Positions 40,233-50,584 of a DNA stretch of 64,000 nt are shown here, piece after piece. The notes beneath the pieces were generated by a model, which worked only from the letters and a program-made list of their open reading frames with translations, made no database searches and was not told the origin of the DNA. The stretch is from Paenibacillus radicis (ex Xue et al. 2023) (lineage in GTDB: Bacteria > Bacillota > Bacilli > Paenibacillales > NBRC-103111): the NCBI RefSeq assembly GCF_024722015.1, contig NZ_JANQBD010000018.1:1-64000 (forward strand). Direction: 5' to 3'. A program made the position numbers and the translations under genes. Positions within the stretch are counted from its first letter, which is position 1; each line of letters opens with the position of its first letter.

Positions 40233-40347
40233 CGATCTAACAATCAAACACAAACAGCAGCAGGCGCAAGCTCAAAGTATGGGTGAGCTAGCGAGAAGAA
40301 GCAAGAAGCGGGAATATAACTGTAAAGATTAAAAGGAGGCCAGGGAA

Positions 40348-42981
40348 ATGAAGGCAAGTGAAATACGCGCTAAATGGTTAGCTTTTTTTGAAGAGAAGGG
40401 GCATAAGATCGAGCCAAGCGCCCCGTTGGTGCCGCATAATGATCCATCGCTGCTATGGATTAACGCTGGTATGGCGCCGTTGAAGCAATACTTTGATGGA
40501 CGGGTGGTACCGGATAATCCACGCATTGCCAACTCGCAGAAGTGCATCAGAACCAACGATATTGAGAATGTGGGCAAAACCCGTCGTCACCATACTTTTT
40601 TTGAGATGCTGGGCAATTTCTCGATTGGGGACTATTTTAAAGAAGAAGTTATTACTTGGGCATGGGAGTTTCTTACAAGCCCGCAATGGATCGGATTTGA
40701 TCCGGAGCGTTTGTCCGTTACCGTGTATCCTGAGGATACAGAAGCGTTTGAGTACTGGAATAAGAAAATCGGGCTGCCTGCCGAGCGTATTTATAAGCTG
40801 GAAGAAAACTTCTGGGATATTGGTGAAGGCCCTTGCGGACCATGTACAGAAATTTTCTATGACCGCGGCGATGCGTATGGCGACCTTAATGATCCTGAAT
40901 GCTGGCCAGGTGGAGAAAATGAACGTTTCCTGGAAGTATGGAACCTCGTGTTCTCCCAATTCAACCATAATAAAGATGGCAGCTACACGCCGCTTCCTAA
41001 CAAAAATATTGATACGGGTGCGGGACTAGAGAGGTTTGCTTCGATATTGCAAAACGTTGATTCCAACTTCGACACCGATTTGTTCCAGCCGATTATTCAA
41101 AAGACATGCGAGCTAGCAGGCGTGAAATACCACGTAAACAACGAGCATGATGTTGCCTTGAAGGTTATCGCCGATCATGTACGTACAGTGGCATTTTCTG
41201 TAGGCGATGGCGTACTGCCTTCAAATGAAGGCCGCGGGTATGTAATACGCCGCTTGCTGCGCCGTGCGGTTCGTTATGGTAAAGTGATTGGTATGGATAA
41301 GCCGTTCCTATACTCATTGACTCCGATCGTTGGCGAAATTATGGGCGTTTATTACCCGGAAGTGGTTGAGAAACGCGAGTTTATAGAGAAGGTAATCCGT
41401 ACCGAGGAGGAGCGTTTCCATGAGACTCTTTCGGACGGTTTGGCTATTTTAGCTGAAATGACCGAGAAAGCACGCAAAGAGAACCGCAACGAAATTAGCG
41501 GGCCTGATGCTTTTAAGCTTTACGATACGTACGGATTTCCATTTGATTTGACGGAGGATTTTGCTTCCGAAAAAGGGATGACTGTTGACCGTGAAGGTTT
41601 CGACCGTTCCATGCAGGAGCAGCGTGACCGTGCTAGAGCGGCCCGTCAAGATTCCGGCAGCATGAAGGTACAAGGCGGCCCGCTTGCTGATCTGACGGTT
41701 AAAAGCGAATTTGTTGGTTATAATGAATTGGTAACTACTGCTAAAGTTATCGCTCTTGTGCATGAGAACCAATTCGTCGATTTAGTTGGCGTTGGCGAAA
41801 CATGCCAGGTTGTTCTGGACCGTACTCCCTTCTATTCGGAAAGCGGCGGTCAAGTAAGTGATCACGGGTATATTACGGCTGGCGATCTTCGTCTTAAGGT
41901 CGAGGATGTAAGTAAAGCGCCTCATGGACAGCATGTGCATACAGTTGTTGTAGAGTCTGGCGTATTGCGTAAAGACGATACTGTACAGGCTTCAGTCAGT
42001 GCTGCGGTGCGGGACGATATTATCAAGAATCATACGGCGACACACTTGCTTCATAAAGCATTGAAAGAAGTGCTCGGCGAGCATGTTAACCAAGCCGGGT
42101 CATTAGTAGCTCCGGAACGGCTGCGATTTGACTTTTCGCATTTCGGCAGTATTACTGCAGAGGAACTGCGTGATATTGAGCAGCGTGTTAATCAACAGAT
42201 ATGGAAAAGTACACCGCTGACTATCTCCTTGAAGCCGATTGCCGAGGCGAAAGCTATGGGGGCAATGGCATTATTCGGAGAAAAATATGGCGATGTGGTA
42301 AGGGTTGTACAAGTTGGCGATTACAGCCTCGAGCTGTGCGGCGGCTGTCATGTAAGCAACACGAGTCAAATTGGTCTTTTCAAGCTGGTGAGCGAATCCG
42401 GTATTGGATCCGGTGTACGCCGGATTGAAGCTGTTACAGGCCGCAATGCTTATCAATATCTGGATCAGCAGCTGGAGCTGCTTAACGATGCTGCCGCATT
42501 ATTAAAGTCCAATATCCAGGACGTTCCCAAACGGATCGATTCGTTGTTCGCCCAAATGAAGGAGATTTCCCGCGAGAATGAATCTCTCAAAGCCAAGCTG
42601 GGTAAAATTGAGGCAGGCTCTTTATCGGATCAATTGAAACATATCGATGGGGTTCCAGTTCTTATGGCTCAAGTAAGCGCAGGAGACATGGAGTCGCTTC
42701 GCAGCATCGTCGATCAAATGAAAACGAAGCTTGGCTCAGCCGTTATCGTGCTTGGGGCAGTAGCAGACGATAAGGTTAACCTCGTTGCTGCAGTTACCCC
42801 GGATTGGGTAGCGAAAGGCTATCATGCCGGCAAACTGATCAAGGAGACAGCGGCGGTCGTAGGAGGCAGCGGTGGCGGTCGTCCTGACATGGCTCAGGCA
42901 GGGGGCAAGGATGCTGCCAAGCTGCAGGATGCCTTGAAGCAAGCGGAACAATGGGTGGCTCAACAGGTCGCAGTAAAATAA
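40348..42981 (+). CDS. alaS: Alanyl-tRNA synthetase
   Basis: AlaRS charges tRNA-Ala and edits Ser and Gly mischarging. The 877-residue protein has the catalytic core ([39 protein letters not shown]), a tRNA-recognition part ([18 protein letters not shown]), an editing domain with zinc ligands HTATHLLH and [13 protein letters not shown], and a C-terminal DHHA1/C-Ala domain ([17 protein letters not shown]). AAAAGGAGG precedes the ATG. The T-box confirms amino acid specificity. Confidence 0.97.
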   Translation: MKASEIRAKWLAFFEEKGHKIEPSAPLVPHNDPSLLWINAGMAPLKQYFDGRVVPDNPRIANSQKCIRTNDIENVGKTRRHHTFFEMLGNFSIGDYFKEEVITWAWEFLTSPQWIGFDPERLSVTVYPEDTEAFEYWNKKIGLPAERIYKLEENFWDIGEGPCGPCTEIFYDRGDAYGDLNDPECWPGGENERFLEVWNLVFSQFNHNKDGSYTPLPNKNIDTGAGLERFASILQNVDSNFDTDLFQPIIQKTCELAGVKYHVNNEHDVALKVIADHVRTVAFSVGDGVLPSNEGRGYVIRRLLRRAVRYGKVIGMDKPFLYSLTPIVGEIMGVYYPEVVEKREFIEKVIRTEEERFHETLSDGLAILAEMTEKARKENRNEISGPDAFKLYDTYGFPFDLTEDFASEKGMTVDREGFDRSMQEQRDRARAARQDSGSMKVQGGPLADLTVKSEFVGYNELVTTAKVIALVHENQFVDLVGVGETCQVVLDRTPFYSESGGQVSDHGYITAGDLRLKVEDVSKAPHGQHVHTVVVESGVLRKDDTVQASVSAAVRDDIIKNHTATHLLHKALKEVLGEHVNQAGSLVAPERLRFDFSHFGSITAEELRDIEQRVNQQIWKSTPLTISLKPIAEAKAMGAMALFGEKYGDVVRVVQVGDYSLELCGGCHVSNTSQIGLFKLVSESGIGSGVRRIEAVTGRNAYQYLDQQLELLNDAAALLKSNIQDVPKRIDSLFAQMKEISRENESLKAKLGKIEAGSLSDQLKHIDGVPVLMAQVSAGDMESLRSIVDQMKTKLGSAVIVLGAVADDKVNLVAAVTPDWVAKGYHAGKLIKETAAVVGGSGGGRPDMAQAGGKDAAKLQDALKQAEQWVAQQVAVK

Positions 42982-43081
42982 ATTTGGTTTGTCAACAGGA
43001 ATTATTCGACAAATCACGAATATAAGAAGATATCAGCTTTAATCATAGAGGTTTACACTTTTGTGTTAAGGGGGTGTTGGG

Positions 43082-43345
43082 ATGAGTTCGATGGATAAAA
43101 CGATGAAGTTTAATGTAAAAGCAGAAGAGATCGAAACATCACCCAAGGATGTCATGCTGACGGTATATGACGCGCTCCAGGAGAAAGGCTACAATCCGAT
43201 TAATCAGATTGTCGGCTATCTATTATCTGGAGATCCGGCTTATATTCCTCGTCACAACAATGCAAGAAGTATGATCCGTAAACGGGAGCGCGATGAGCTG
43301 ATAGAAGAACTGGTTCGTTCCTATTTGCAGCAGCATAAATCATAA
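43082..43345 (+). CDS. IreB family regulatory phosphoprotein (UPF0297)
   Basis: The 87-residue protein begins [20 protein letters not shown] and ends [12 protein letters not shown], close to YrzL/IreB. In Enterococcus, IreB is phosphorylated on N-terminal threonines by the PASTA kinase IreK and affects cephalosporin resistance. A threonine sits in the same MDKTMKF context here. It lies between alaS and ruvX as in most Firmicutes; the start could be the ATG three codons later. Confidence 0.9.
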   Translation: MSSMDKTMKFNVKAEEIETSPKDVMLTVYDALQEKGYNPINQIVGYLLSGDPAYIPRHNNARSMIRKRERDELIEELVRSYLQQHKS

Positions 43346-43349
43346 GTAA

Positions 43350-43386
43350 TGCGGGGCGGGGGAACGGAATATGTCTTCCCGCCCCT
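43350..43386 (+). other. GC-rich hairpin before ruvX
   Basis: GGGGCGGGGGAA pairs with TTCCCGCCCC around a short loop directly upstream of the ruvX ribosome-binding site (TTAGGAG). No T-run follows, so it is not a plain terminator; it could stabilise mRNA or mark a processing site. Confidence 0.55.
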
Positions 43387-43403
43387 TAGGAGTTTAAAGA
43401 ACA

Positions 43404-43823
43404 ATGAAACGATTAATGGGTTTGGATTACGGGGATAAAACGATTGGCATCGCGGTCAGTGATGAACTCGGTTGGACTGCGCAAGGTCTTGAAGTCATTC
43501 GACGCACGACAGTTGAACGGGATCTTGCGAGATTGCGTGAATTGATCGATCAGTACAATGTAGGAGAATTGGTTGTCGGATTACCGAAGAATATGAATAA
43601 TACAATTGGTCCACGTGGGGAAATTTGTATAGAATTTGCCCAATCTCTACAAGAAACACTAAGTATGCCCGTGCATTTATGGGATGAGCGGTTGACGACA
43701 GTATCTGCACAGCGTACACTGATAGAAGCTGATGTTAGTCGCAAGAAACGCAAGCTTGTTATAGACAAGATGGCAGCTGGACTCATTTTGCAAAACTATA
43801 TGGATTCCAAAACGAAGAGGTGA
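43404..43823 (+). CDS. ruvX: RuvX/YqgF, pre-16S rRNA 5' processing nuclease
   Basis: The 139-residue RNase H-fold protein has [16 protein letters not shown] with the first catalytic Asp, [17 protein letters not shown], and [14 protein letters not shown] with the DE pair, and a late [12 protein letters not shown]-type motif ([16 protein letters not shown]). YqgF matures the 5' end of 16S rRNA and was earlier thought to be a second Holliday junction resolvase. This genome also has ruvC at 1336. It overlaps in spacing with the DUF1292 gene. Confidence 0.94.
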   Translation: MKRLMGLDYGDKTIGIAVSDELGWTAQGLEVIRRTTVERDLARLRELIDQYNVGELVVGLPKNMNNTIGPRGEICIEFAQSLQETLSMPVHLWDERLTTVSAQRTLIEADVSRKKRKLVIDKMAAGLILQNYMDSKTKR

Positions 43824-43828
43824 TTGGC

Positions 43829-44137
43829 ATGTCCAAAGAGGAACAAGTACAAGAAGAGCCGGAAATTATTTTTATCCCGGACGAAGAAGGTAATGAAGAA
43901 GAATTCGAAGTCATCATGAAATTCGAAGTCGACGGATCGGATAAGAAGTATATGATGGTTGTTCCAGTCGATGCCGATGAGGAATCCGATGAAGTGTATG
44001 CATTCCGTTACGAAGAGGACGGAGATGACTTACAGCTGTACACGATTGATGATGAGGAAGAATGGAATATCGTTGAGGAAACCTTCAACACACTGATGGA
44101 TGAATTCTCAGAGGATGAAGAAGAGAGCTCCAAATGA
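43829..44137 (+). CDS. DUF1292 protein (YrzB-like), copy 1
   Basis: A very acidic 102-residue protein (many Glu and Asp) with VIMKFEVDGSDKKYMMVVPV and a late EEEWNIVEETFNTLMDE, as in the DUF1292 family. Function unknown. ATG 43829 lies five bases after GAGGTGAT, which overlaps the ruvX stop, so it is translationally tied to ruvX. Confidence 0.88.
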   Translation: MSKEEQVQEEPEIIFIPDEEGNEEEFEVIMKFEVDGSDKKYMMVVPVDADEESDEVYAFRYEEDGDDLQLYTIDDEEEWNIVEETFNTLMDEFSEDEEESSK

Positions 44138-44187
44138 TATCATGCTCGTGAATTTAGCTGAAGCCAATTCCAGATTATGCTAATGAA

Positions 44188-44208
44188 GGAAGCTTTCCTT
44201 CGGAAAGC
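44188..44208. repeat. AGCTTTCC hairpin related to 11459-11524
   Basis: AGCTTTCC-TTC-GGAAAGCT is a perfect 8-base-arm hairpin in the gap between the two DUF1292 genes. The same arms occur in the two copies near 11459 and 11498. Confidence 0.65.
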
Positions 44209-44226
44209 TCTTGGGAGGACCAACTT

Positions 44227-44532
44227 TTGTATGAATTAAAAGATTTGAAGGAAACGAATCGGTTGCGCAGCGCATACGGAGATGATATTATTTTGTATGA
44301 TGACCGTGATCAGTCCGTTGTATATAAACTTCTTTCTGAATTTCAGCTGGGCGACCAAATCTATGCAGCACTCCAACAGGAGAACTCCAAGGATGGAGAG
44401 CCTGAAATTTACAAGGTGACCTTCGATGCAGAAGGGGAGCCGGAGCTGGAAACGATAGACGATGATGATGAATGGGAGAACGTCTCAGAATTGTACGATG
44501 AGATGACATTCTCGGATAATGATACAAAGTAG
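44227..44532 (+). CDS. DUF1292 protein (YrzB-like), copy 2
   Basis: The 101-residue protein shares the DUF1292 layout: a short acidic start, DQIYAALQQENSKDGEPEIY in place of the first copy's core strand, and EDDDEWENVSELYDEM-like ending (ETIDDDDEWENVSELYDEM). It starts with TTG 44227 eight bases after GGGAGG. The tandem pair suggests old duplication, since the two differ strongly. Confidence 0.82.
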   Translation: MYELKDLKETNRLRSAYGDDIILYDDRDQSVVYKLLSEFQLGDQIYAALQQENSKDGEPEIYKVTFDAEGEPELETIDDDDEWENVSELYDEMTFSDNDTK

Positions 44533-44614
44533 ACTACAACTTGTTTGAAAACGGGCGAGCGGAGACGATCCGCTCTTTTCGTTGTTTGAGCTCACGTAGC
44601 CGAAAGGAGTACAG

Positions 44615-45685
44615 GTGGCTTCCGCAAAAAGATTGTCGTTAGTAGCATGGACCGGCTTAACGGTCTTGATTATTGCGATAGTCGGTGTTATCGGTCTGGC
44701 GTTGTATGTTAAGGAACTGACACAGCCTATGCCGGCTTCAGAGCAAACGGTACACGTGCTGATTCCATCAGGAAGCGGGTCCGCACAAATAGCCAAAATA
44801 TTGGAGCAACAGGGTATAATCCGCGATGCCCAAATGTTTTCTTATTATTTGAAATACAAGGAGCAGGGTTCTAAATTCCAGGCCGGAGAATACGAAATGG
44901 CTCCAGGTATTACGTTAGATGCTATTATTGATATACTTAATAAAGGATTGGTCGTTAAGGAGCAGGGAATTAAACTTACGGTACCTGAAGGATATACAGT
45001 TAGGCAAATTGCTGATAAAGCAAGCCAGCAATTTGGGCTGGACCCAGCCTTGTTTATGCAGACTGCCCAGCAATATTCAGGCTTCACGGCCAAAGTATTT
45101 CAACAGATCCCTAATGATTCGAAGCTTCGAAACAGGCTGGAGGGCTATCTGTTTCCTGAGACCTACGAGTGGAAGAAGGATATCAAGCTCGAGGAATTGA
45201 TTGACAATATGATGCTGGAGCTGGATAAAAAGCTGGCAATGCTCCCGGATGATTGGCAGCAGACAATGGCAGCTCATGGGCATAGCTTTCATCAGATGAT
45301 GACAATCGCCTCGTTGATTGAAAGAGAAGTAGCGGTGGACGAAGAGCGGCTGCTGGTGAGCGGAGTCATCCATAACAGGCTTAAGAAAGGGATGCCTCTG
45401 CAGATTGATGCAACCATTCAGTATATGTTCGATAAGCCGAAAGACCGCCTGTTTGAGAAGGACTTACAGCTGGAGAGTCCCTACAATACGTATCTTCATA
45501 CCGGCTTGCCGCCGGGTCCGATTGCGAGTCCTAGCTTGGCTTCTATCAAAGCGGCGATATACCCGTCAGATACCAAATATATGTTTTATGTAACCAAAAA
45601 AGACGGAAGCAAAGCGCATTTATTTGCAGAAACCTACGAACAGCATCAACAAAATATTACAGCCAGTAAAAAGAACAGCGGATAG
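44615..45685 (+). CDS. mltG: MltG endolytic transglycosylase (YceG-like)
   Basis: MltG cuts nascent glycan strands and sets their length. The 356-residue protein has one N-terminal membrane segment, a LysM-like part (HVLIPSGSGSAQIAKILEQQ and LTVPEGYTVRQIA), and the catalytic region IASLIEREVAVDEERLLVSG containing the active-site Glu of the SLIERE motif, then VIHNRLKKGMPLQIDATIQY. GTG 44615 follows AAGGAG. It corresponds to YrrL in Bacillus. Confidence 0.93.
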   Translation: MASAKRLSLVAWTGLTVLIIAIVGVIGLALYVKELTQPMPASEQTVHVLIPSGSGSAQIAKILEQQGIIRDAQMFSYYLKYKEQGSKFQAGEYEMAPGITLDAIIDILNKGLVVKEQGIKLTVPEGYTVRQIADKASQQFGLDPALFMQTAQQYSGFTAKVFQQIPNDSKLRNRLEGYLFPETYEWKKDIKLEELIDNMMLELDKKLAMLPDDWQQTMAAHGHSFHQMMTIASLIEREVAVDEERLLVSGVIHNRLKKGMPLQIDATIQYMFDKPKDRLFEKDLQLESPYNTYLHTGLPPGPIASPSLASIKAAIYPSDTKYMFYVTKKDGSKAHLFAETYEQHQQNITASKKNSG

Positions 45686-45703
45686 AGAGAGGAGAATTTC
45701 AGA

Positions 45704-46636
45704 ATGAAAAAACCGGAGCTGTATATATCGGCCGGTTCTATAACAGAGGCGCAGCGGTACATTGAAGCAGGGGCGGACGCTGTTGCAGTCGGAGAGCATC
45801 AATTCGGTATGAGGCTGCCCGGGAATGTCTCTTTGGAAGAGTTAAGCAGCTTAATTCCATGGGCGCATGAACGCGGTGCAAAGGTATTTGTAGTCGTTAA
45901 TAAGATAATGGATAATGAATTGCTGCAAGCTTTACCTAGTTATTTGCGGAGTGTACAGCAACTTGGAGCGGATGCCGTCGTGTTCGGTGATCCAGCGGTG
46001 TTGATATCAATCCGACAAGCAGCGCCTGGAATGAAGCTGCATTGGAATGCCGAGATGACGTCCACAAATTCGGAGACGGCAAGCTATTGGGGATCGAAAG
46101 GCGCTGTACGTGTAGTACTGGCTCGCGAGTTGAATATGGATGAAACATTGGATATTAAAAGTAAGCTGCCAACCATGGAGGTTCAGGTACAAGTACATGG
46201 AATTACCAATATCTATCATTCCAAACGCAGCTTAGTAACGAATTATGAGGCCCATCAGGGACGCAGCGGGCAGGAAGCGAGCAAGGGGCCTGGTGACGGC
46301 TTGTTCTTGATCGAGCAGGAGCGTAAGGATGAGCGTTACCCAGTGTATGAGGATGAGAATGGTACCCATATTATGAGCTCTGACGATGTGTGCATGCTGG
46401 AAAATCTTAATGAGCTTATCGATGGACAGATTGACAGCTTGAAGATTGAAGCGCTGTTGAAAAGCGTGGAATACAACGAGACGGTTGTCAAAAGCTACCG
46501 GAAAGCAATTAACGCTTATTTGGCTGATCCTCAGAATTATGTGTTTCAAGAGGAATGGCTTGATGCAATCAAGGAAATTCAGGACCCGCGGCGCGAGCTG
46601 TCTTACGGATTCTTTTATAAAGAGCAAGTATACTAA
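45704..46636 (+). CDS. trhP1: U32 family protein TrhP1 (tRNA hydroxylation)
   Basis: The 310-residue U32 peptidase-like protein corresponds to YrrN. Together with TrhP2 it is needed in Bacillus for prephenate-dependent 5-hydroxylation of uridine-34 in tRNAs. It has ISAGSITEAQRYIEAGADAV, LHWNAEMTSTNSETASYWG and QIDSLKIEALLKSVEYNETV, and lacks the Cys-rich stretch present in TrhP2. It follows mltG in 18 bases; the yrrM methyltransferase found in between in Bacillus is absent. Confidence 0.85.
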   Translation: MKKPELYISAGSITEAQRYIEAGADAVAVGEHQFGMRLPGNVSLEELSSLIPWAHERGAKVFVVVNKIMDNELLQALPSYLRSVQQLGADAVVFGDPAVLISIRQAAPGMKLHWNAEMTSTNSETASYWGSKGAVRVVLARELNMDETLDIKSKLPTMEVQVQVHGITNIYHSKRSLVTNYEAHQGRSGQEASKGPGDGLFLIEQERKDERYPVYEDENGTHIMSSDDVCMLENLNELIDGQIDSLKIEALLKSVEYNETVVKSYRKAINAYLADPQNYVFQEEWLDAIKEIQDPRRELSYGFFYKEQVY

Positions 46637-46647
46637 GTTCAAAAGGG

Positions 46648-47943
46648 GTGGAAACCATGACTTTGATCAACCAACAACTATTAGGCAAACGCGTCCGTCT
46701 GGAGAAGCCGGAACTGCTCGCTCCTGCCGGCAGCTTGGAGAAGCTTAAGTTTGCCGTTCACTATGGCGCTGATGCTGTATATATTGGCGGGCAGCAGTAT
46801 GGGCTTAGATCCAATGCCGATAATTTCACGTTCGACGAAATGCGCGAAGGGGTTGAATTTGCTAACCGCTATGGGGCCAAAGTATTTGTGGCTACTAACA
46901 TTTTTGCGCATAACGAAGATATCGATGGATTGGAAGCGTATTTGAAAGGCATTCAAGACGCGGGTGTAGCTGCTATCATCGTAGCGGATCCAATTATAAT
47001 AGAAACTTGTAAGAGAGTTGCGCCCAAGCTTGAAATCCATTTGAGCACACAGCAGTCAACGATGAACTGGCAAGCGGTGCAATTCTGGAAGGAAGAAGGC
47101 GCAGAGCGGGTTGTATTAGCACGTGAAGCGAGCATGCAGGAGATTGTCGATATTAAGGAAAATGTGGACGTAGAAATCGAAGTGTTCATTCATGGCGCAA
47201 TGTGCAGCTCCTATTCAGGACGCTGCGTGCTTTCGAACCATTTTACAGATAGAGACTCCAATCGTGGCGGATGCTCACAGTCCTGTCGTTGGAAGTATGA
47301 TCTTTTTACTACAGAAGAGGATCAAAATCAACAGATTGGCATTAAGGAGCTTCCATTGTTTAGCGAAACCGATGATGCATTTTCAATGAGCTCCAAGGAT
47401 TTGTGTATGATTGAGCATATTCCTGAGCTTATTCGCTCCGGGGTAGACAGCTTCAAAATTGAGGGTCGGATGAAAAGTGTCCACTATGTAGCAACTGTTG
47501 TTAATGCTTACCGCCAGGCGATTGATGCCTATTTTGCTGACCCGGAGAACTATGAGATGAAACCGGAATGGCAGTACGAGATCCAAAAGGCTGCGAACCG
47601 CCCACTCAATACAGGTTTCTTCTATGAGCATCCTGATCATGAGGATCATATCTTTGAACCGGAGGACAAAGCGGCGCCTTTTGATTTTGTCGGAGTGGTT
47701 ATGGCTTACGACGAGGTGTCCGGAATAGCTACTATCCAGCAGCGCAATCATTTCAAGCCTGGTCAAGAAATTGAATTTTTTGGTCCTCAGGGTACGTTTT
47801 TTAAACAATTGGTTCCATCGATTCAAGATGAGTCGGGTCAAGAGCTCGATGCGGCACGTCACCCGCTGCAATTGATTCAAATGAAGGTCGAACAACCTGT
47901 AAAGCCTTTTGATATGATGCGTAAAAAGATGAAGAAGGCTTAA
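46648..47943 (+). CDS. trhP2: U32 family protein TrhP2 (tRNA hydroxylation)
   Basis: The 431-residue protein has the U32 core with ELLAPAGSLEKLKFAVHYGA, the motif VEVFIHGAMCSSYSGRCVLS-type (EIEVFIHGAMCSSYSGRC), then a Cys-rich RGGCSQSCRWKYDL that can carry an iron-sulfur cluster, DSFKIEGRMKSVHYVA, and a C-terminal beta-barrel extension. It matches YrrO. The pair of adjacent genes supports a shared function. A terminator follows. Confidence 0.88.
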   Translation: METMTLINQQLLGKRVRLEKPELLAPAGSLEKLKFAVHYGADAVYIGGQQYGLRSNADNFTFDEMREGVEFANRYGAKVFVATNIFAHNEDIDGLEAYLKGIQDAGVAAIIVADPIIIETCKRVAPKLEIHLSTQQSTMNWQAVQFWKEEGAERVVLAREASMQEIVDIKENVDVEIEVFIHGAMCSSYSGRCVLSNHFTDRDSNRGGCSQSCRWKYDLFTTEEDQNQQIGIKELPLFSETDDAFSMSSKDLCMIEHIPELIRSGVDSFKIEGRMKSVHYVATVVNAYRQAIDAYFADPENYEMKPEWQYEIQKAANRPLNTGFFYEHPDHEDHIFEPEDKAAPFDFVGVVMAYDEVSGIATIQQRNHFKPGQEIEFFGPQGTFFKQLVPSIQDESGQELDAARHPLQLIQMKVEQPVKPFDMMRKKMKKA

Positions 47944-47965
47944 ATGCATCTTATAAAATTCGGGA

Positions 47966-47998
47966 GAATCTCTTCTTGGAAGGGGTTCTTTTTTTTGT
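47966..47998 (+). terminator. Terminator after trhP2
   Basis: GAATCTCTT pairs with AAGGGGTTC (G-T pairs included), followed by eight T residues. Confidence 0.75.
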
Positions 47999-48200
47999 AA
48001 TTTTCATGCGATACAGGGGAATTATTTACCGATGGGACGATGGACCCATAGACAAACATGTTGAAAAGGAATATCATCCAACGTGTCGAAAAGGATTCAA
48101 ATACATAGCATTTTATTGCGATTTTAAGGCGGTGGAACTATTTATTTGCAATGAAAGCGATTTATTAAAAGGAATATGCCAAAGGATGTCGAATTAATAC

Positions 48201-50435
48201 TTGGGAAACGAAGAAACATTTAACAAAATAAAACAACTATTTCAGACCAGGGTGGTGGTTCCTTTGAAGGGAATACTGTCTATACTAAAGCAATGGACAG
48301 CTAAGATCGGTAAACAGTTCACGACACAGACAGCGGCAAGCAGCACAGGTAACAAGGGGACAACAATTCTGCAAGGTATGCCACAGTCAATGAAAGGTAT
48401 GCGGTTGGAGAATCCGATTAAATCAATTGGGATGAAATTATTTTTAATTTTCCTTGTGAGCATTTTATTTTTTGTTTTAACCGTAGGGTTTACTTCCTAT
48501 AATATTTCAAAAGGGGTTATACAGAAAAAGGTTGCTGACGCGTCGGAGCAAACCATTATACAAGCGGGGCAAAAGCTTGACTTGCTATATGGAACATATG
48601 AAGATGTAACGATGCAAATTCTTTTGGACGAAGAAATGAAGAGGATGCTTTCGGATATTACAACCTTTGACAAAGCTACCTTTGACTATTTGCAATTGCG
48701 CCAAAAGCTAGGCGATAAGTTGAATGTTTATGCTTACGCAAACAAAACGATCAAGTCGCTTCAATTGTTTACATTGTCAGGTGATATAATCAGCGCGGCA
48801 GGAGCTTCAGGGATGAAAGAAAATCCTTCCAAAGAGGATTGGTTTAAAAGAATAGTTGAAAATAGCGGCAAAGCCACTTGGTTGGAAACCAAGAGCAAGG
48901 GTTATGGCGACGCCAGTACGAGCAATGCCCCGTCATTTGCCATTGGGCGCGTGCTTAAAAATACGACAAACAACAGTCAGCAAAACATATTAGTGATTGA
49001 GGTTAATATCGATGTAATCAGCAAGGAGCTTGCCGAGATTAAAATGGGTGAAGGCGGTCAGACATTAGTGCTTGCACCCGACTTTAAAGTGGTTTATTCC
49101 CCGGATGCTGCAACATTAGGGCAGAAGAGCACGATTGATGTTGCAATAGAGAATCTTGAGGGTGAGAACCACAGTATCATGAATATTAAGAAAGACTTGC
49201 AGCTCGTTTATTTCAAATCTACGAAATCGGGCTGGTATCTAATGGGTGCTATGCCGGTCGCCGAGCTGGTTAGAGATGCCAGAACTATTTCTGACATGAC
49301 CTGGATTATGGCTGCGGTTGCTGCACTAATAGCTGGAGGTATAGGGTTCCTCGTTGCGAGAATGGTTGGACGTCCCGTTATTACACTTCGCAACTTGATG
49401 AAAGAAGGCGAACAGGGGAATCTGACTGTACGTATGTCCGTAAGTTCACAGGATGAAATTGGACAGCTGGGGAACAGTTTCAACGAAATGATGCAGAAAA
49501 TTACGGTATTGGTGCAACAAACGAACATTTCCGCGCAGGAAGTACTCGACACTGCAACTGAACTATCAGATGCTTCGAAGAAAACAGCAACTTCAGCCAG
49601 AGAGATTGCAGTTGCAACGGAAGAAATTGCTGGAGGCGCGTCCAGCTTGGCTGTTGAATCCGAACGAGGCAATGAGTTGACCTACAACATCGGCGTACAG
49701 ATGAAAGCGGTCGTTGATGGGAATATCGTGATGGGAACAGCTGCTTCCGATGTACAGAAATCCAGTGAGCAAGGGATTCAGTACATGTCCGAGCTGATCA
49801 ACAAAACGAACGCCACCGAAGCGATGACACGCAATATGGTGGAAAAGGTTGATAATCTGAAAGAAAGCACACGCTCGATCCGCAAAATTCTTGAAGTATT
49901 GAGCAATGTGTCTAAACAAACGAACATATTATCTCTTAACGCTACAATCGAAGCTGCACGTGCGGGAGCTGCCGGCAAAGGGTTTATGGTTGTCGCTGAT
50001 GAGATACGTAAGCTTGCGGATCAATCTCGCCAATCCATTGCTATTGTAGGCACGATTACGGAAACCATTCAAAGAGAAATTGATGAGACCGTCAATGTAC
50101 TATCAGCGGCTTATCCGATCTTTCAAGAGCAGATTTCTTCCGTAAAAGAGGCCGACACCATATTTAAACAAGTTCAAACCCATATGGGCGGCTTTATTGG
50201 TCAGTTGTCGGAGGTTACCGAGTCTATCAGCAATCTGGACGCATCTCAGATCGTACTTTCCGATGCAATGTCTAATGTTAGTGCTGTAGCTGAAGAGTCA
50301 TCAGCGACTTCTCAGGAAGTTGCATCCTTAAGTGCAGAGCAAATGAACATTAGTAATGGCCTGGTTCGTCTATCTGATAAGCTGGATCAGTTGTCTAATT
50401 CATTAAAAGACTCGTTATCCAAATTCGAAGTTTAG
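48201..50435 (+). CDS. Methyl-accepting chemotaxis protein
   Basis: The 744-residue receptor has a long cytoplasmic start (about 85 residues), membrane segment 1 ([19 protein letters not shown]), an extracellular Cache-type sensor (about 110-355, with [16 protein letters not shown]), membrane segment 2 ([19 protein letters not shown]), HAMP, and a signalling domain with the hairpin tip region [20 protein letters not shown] and [20 protein letters not shown]. It would send signals to CheA. The start TTG 48201 is uncertain (AAAGGATG is 13 bases before); GTG codons at 48253 and 48256 would shorten the unusual N-terminus. TGTCGAA occurs at 48084 and 48187 upstream. Confidence 0.9.
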   Translation: MGNEETFNKIKQLFQTRVVVPLKGILSILKQWTAKIGKQFTTQTAASSTGNKGTTILQGMPQSMKGMRLENPIKSIGMKLFLIFLVSILFFVLTVGFTSYNISKGVIQKKVADASEQTIIQAGQKLDLLYGTYEDVTMQILLDEEMKRMLSDITTFDKATFDYLQLRQKLGDKLNVYAYANKTIKSLQLFTLSGDIISAAGASGMKENPSKEDWFKRIVENSGKATWLETKSKGYGDASTSNAPSFAIGRVLKNTTNNSQQNILVIEVNIDVISKELAEIKMGEGGQTLVLAPDFKVVYSPDAATLGQKSTIDVAIENLEGENHSIMNIKKDLQLVYFKSTKSGWYLMGAMPVAELVRDARTISDMTWIMAAVAALIAGGIGFLVARMVGRPVITLRNLMKEGEQGNLTVRMSVSSQDEIGQLGNSFNEMMQKITVLVQQTNISAQEVLDTATELSDASKKTATSAREIAVATEEIAGGASSLAVESERGNELTYNIGVQMKAVVDGNIVMGTAASDVQKSSEQGIQYMSELINKTNATEAMTRNMVEKVDNLKESTRSIRKILEVLSNVSKQTNILSLNATIEAARAGAAGKGFMVVADEIRKLADQSRQSIAIVGTITETIQREIDETVNVLSAAYPIFQEQISSVKEADTIFKQVQTHMGGFIGQLSEVTESISNLDASQIVLSDAMSNVSAVAEESSATSQEVASLSAEQMNISNGLVRLSDKLDQLSNSLKDSLSKFEV

Positions 50436-50463
50436 TTCTCGCTAGCTACATAATTCGTATGAA

Positions 50464-50512
50464 AGAATCTTTTTAACGGTGTACCTCACTGTTAAAAAGA
50501 TTCTTTTTTTTG
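50464..50512 (+). terminator. Terminator after the chemoreceptor gene
   Basis: AGAATCTTTTTAACGGTG pairs with CACTGTTAAAAAGATTCT, followed by a T-run; a strong stem of more than 15 pairs. Confidence 0.93.
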
Positions 50513-50584
50513 TTTGAGCGTACGAGGAGTCGATCATACTGGTAGTAATACTCAGTATATCGAGTCAGCGAAAGGATGCTCAGG

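Larger units (their letters stand above)
39597..40347. promoter_or_regulatory. Long alaS leader: promoter, T-box and inverted repeat
   Basis: The 751-base gap contains, in order, a promoter inside a palindrome (39623-39652), an alanine T-box (about 39660-39942), and a 228-base inverted repeat (40005-40232). The last 100 bases before alaS show nothing except AAAAGGAGG just before the start codon. Confidence 0.85.

Noticed and set aside
47976-48197. Open frame of 73 codons before the chemoreceptor gene
   Set aside because: It begins inside the trhP2 terminator and lacks a proper ribosome-binding site; the sequence has no recognisable pattern.
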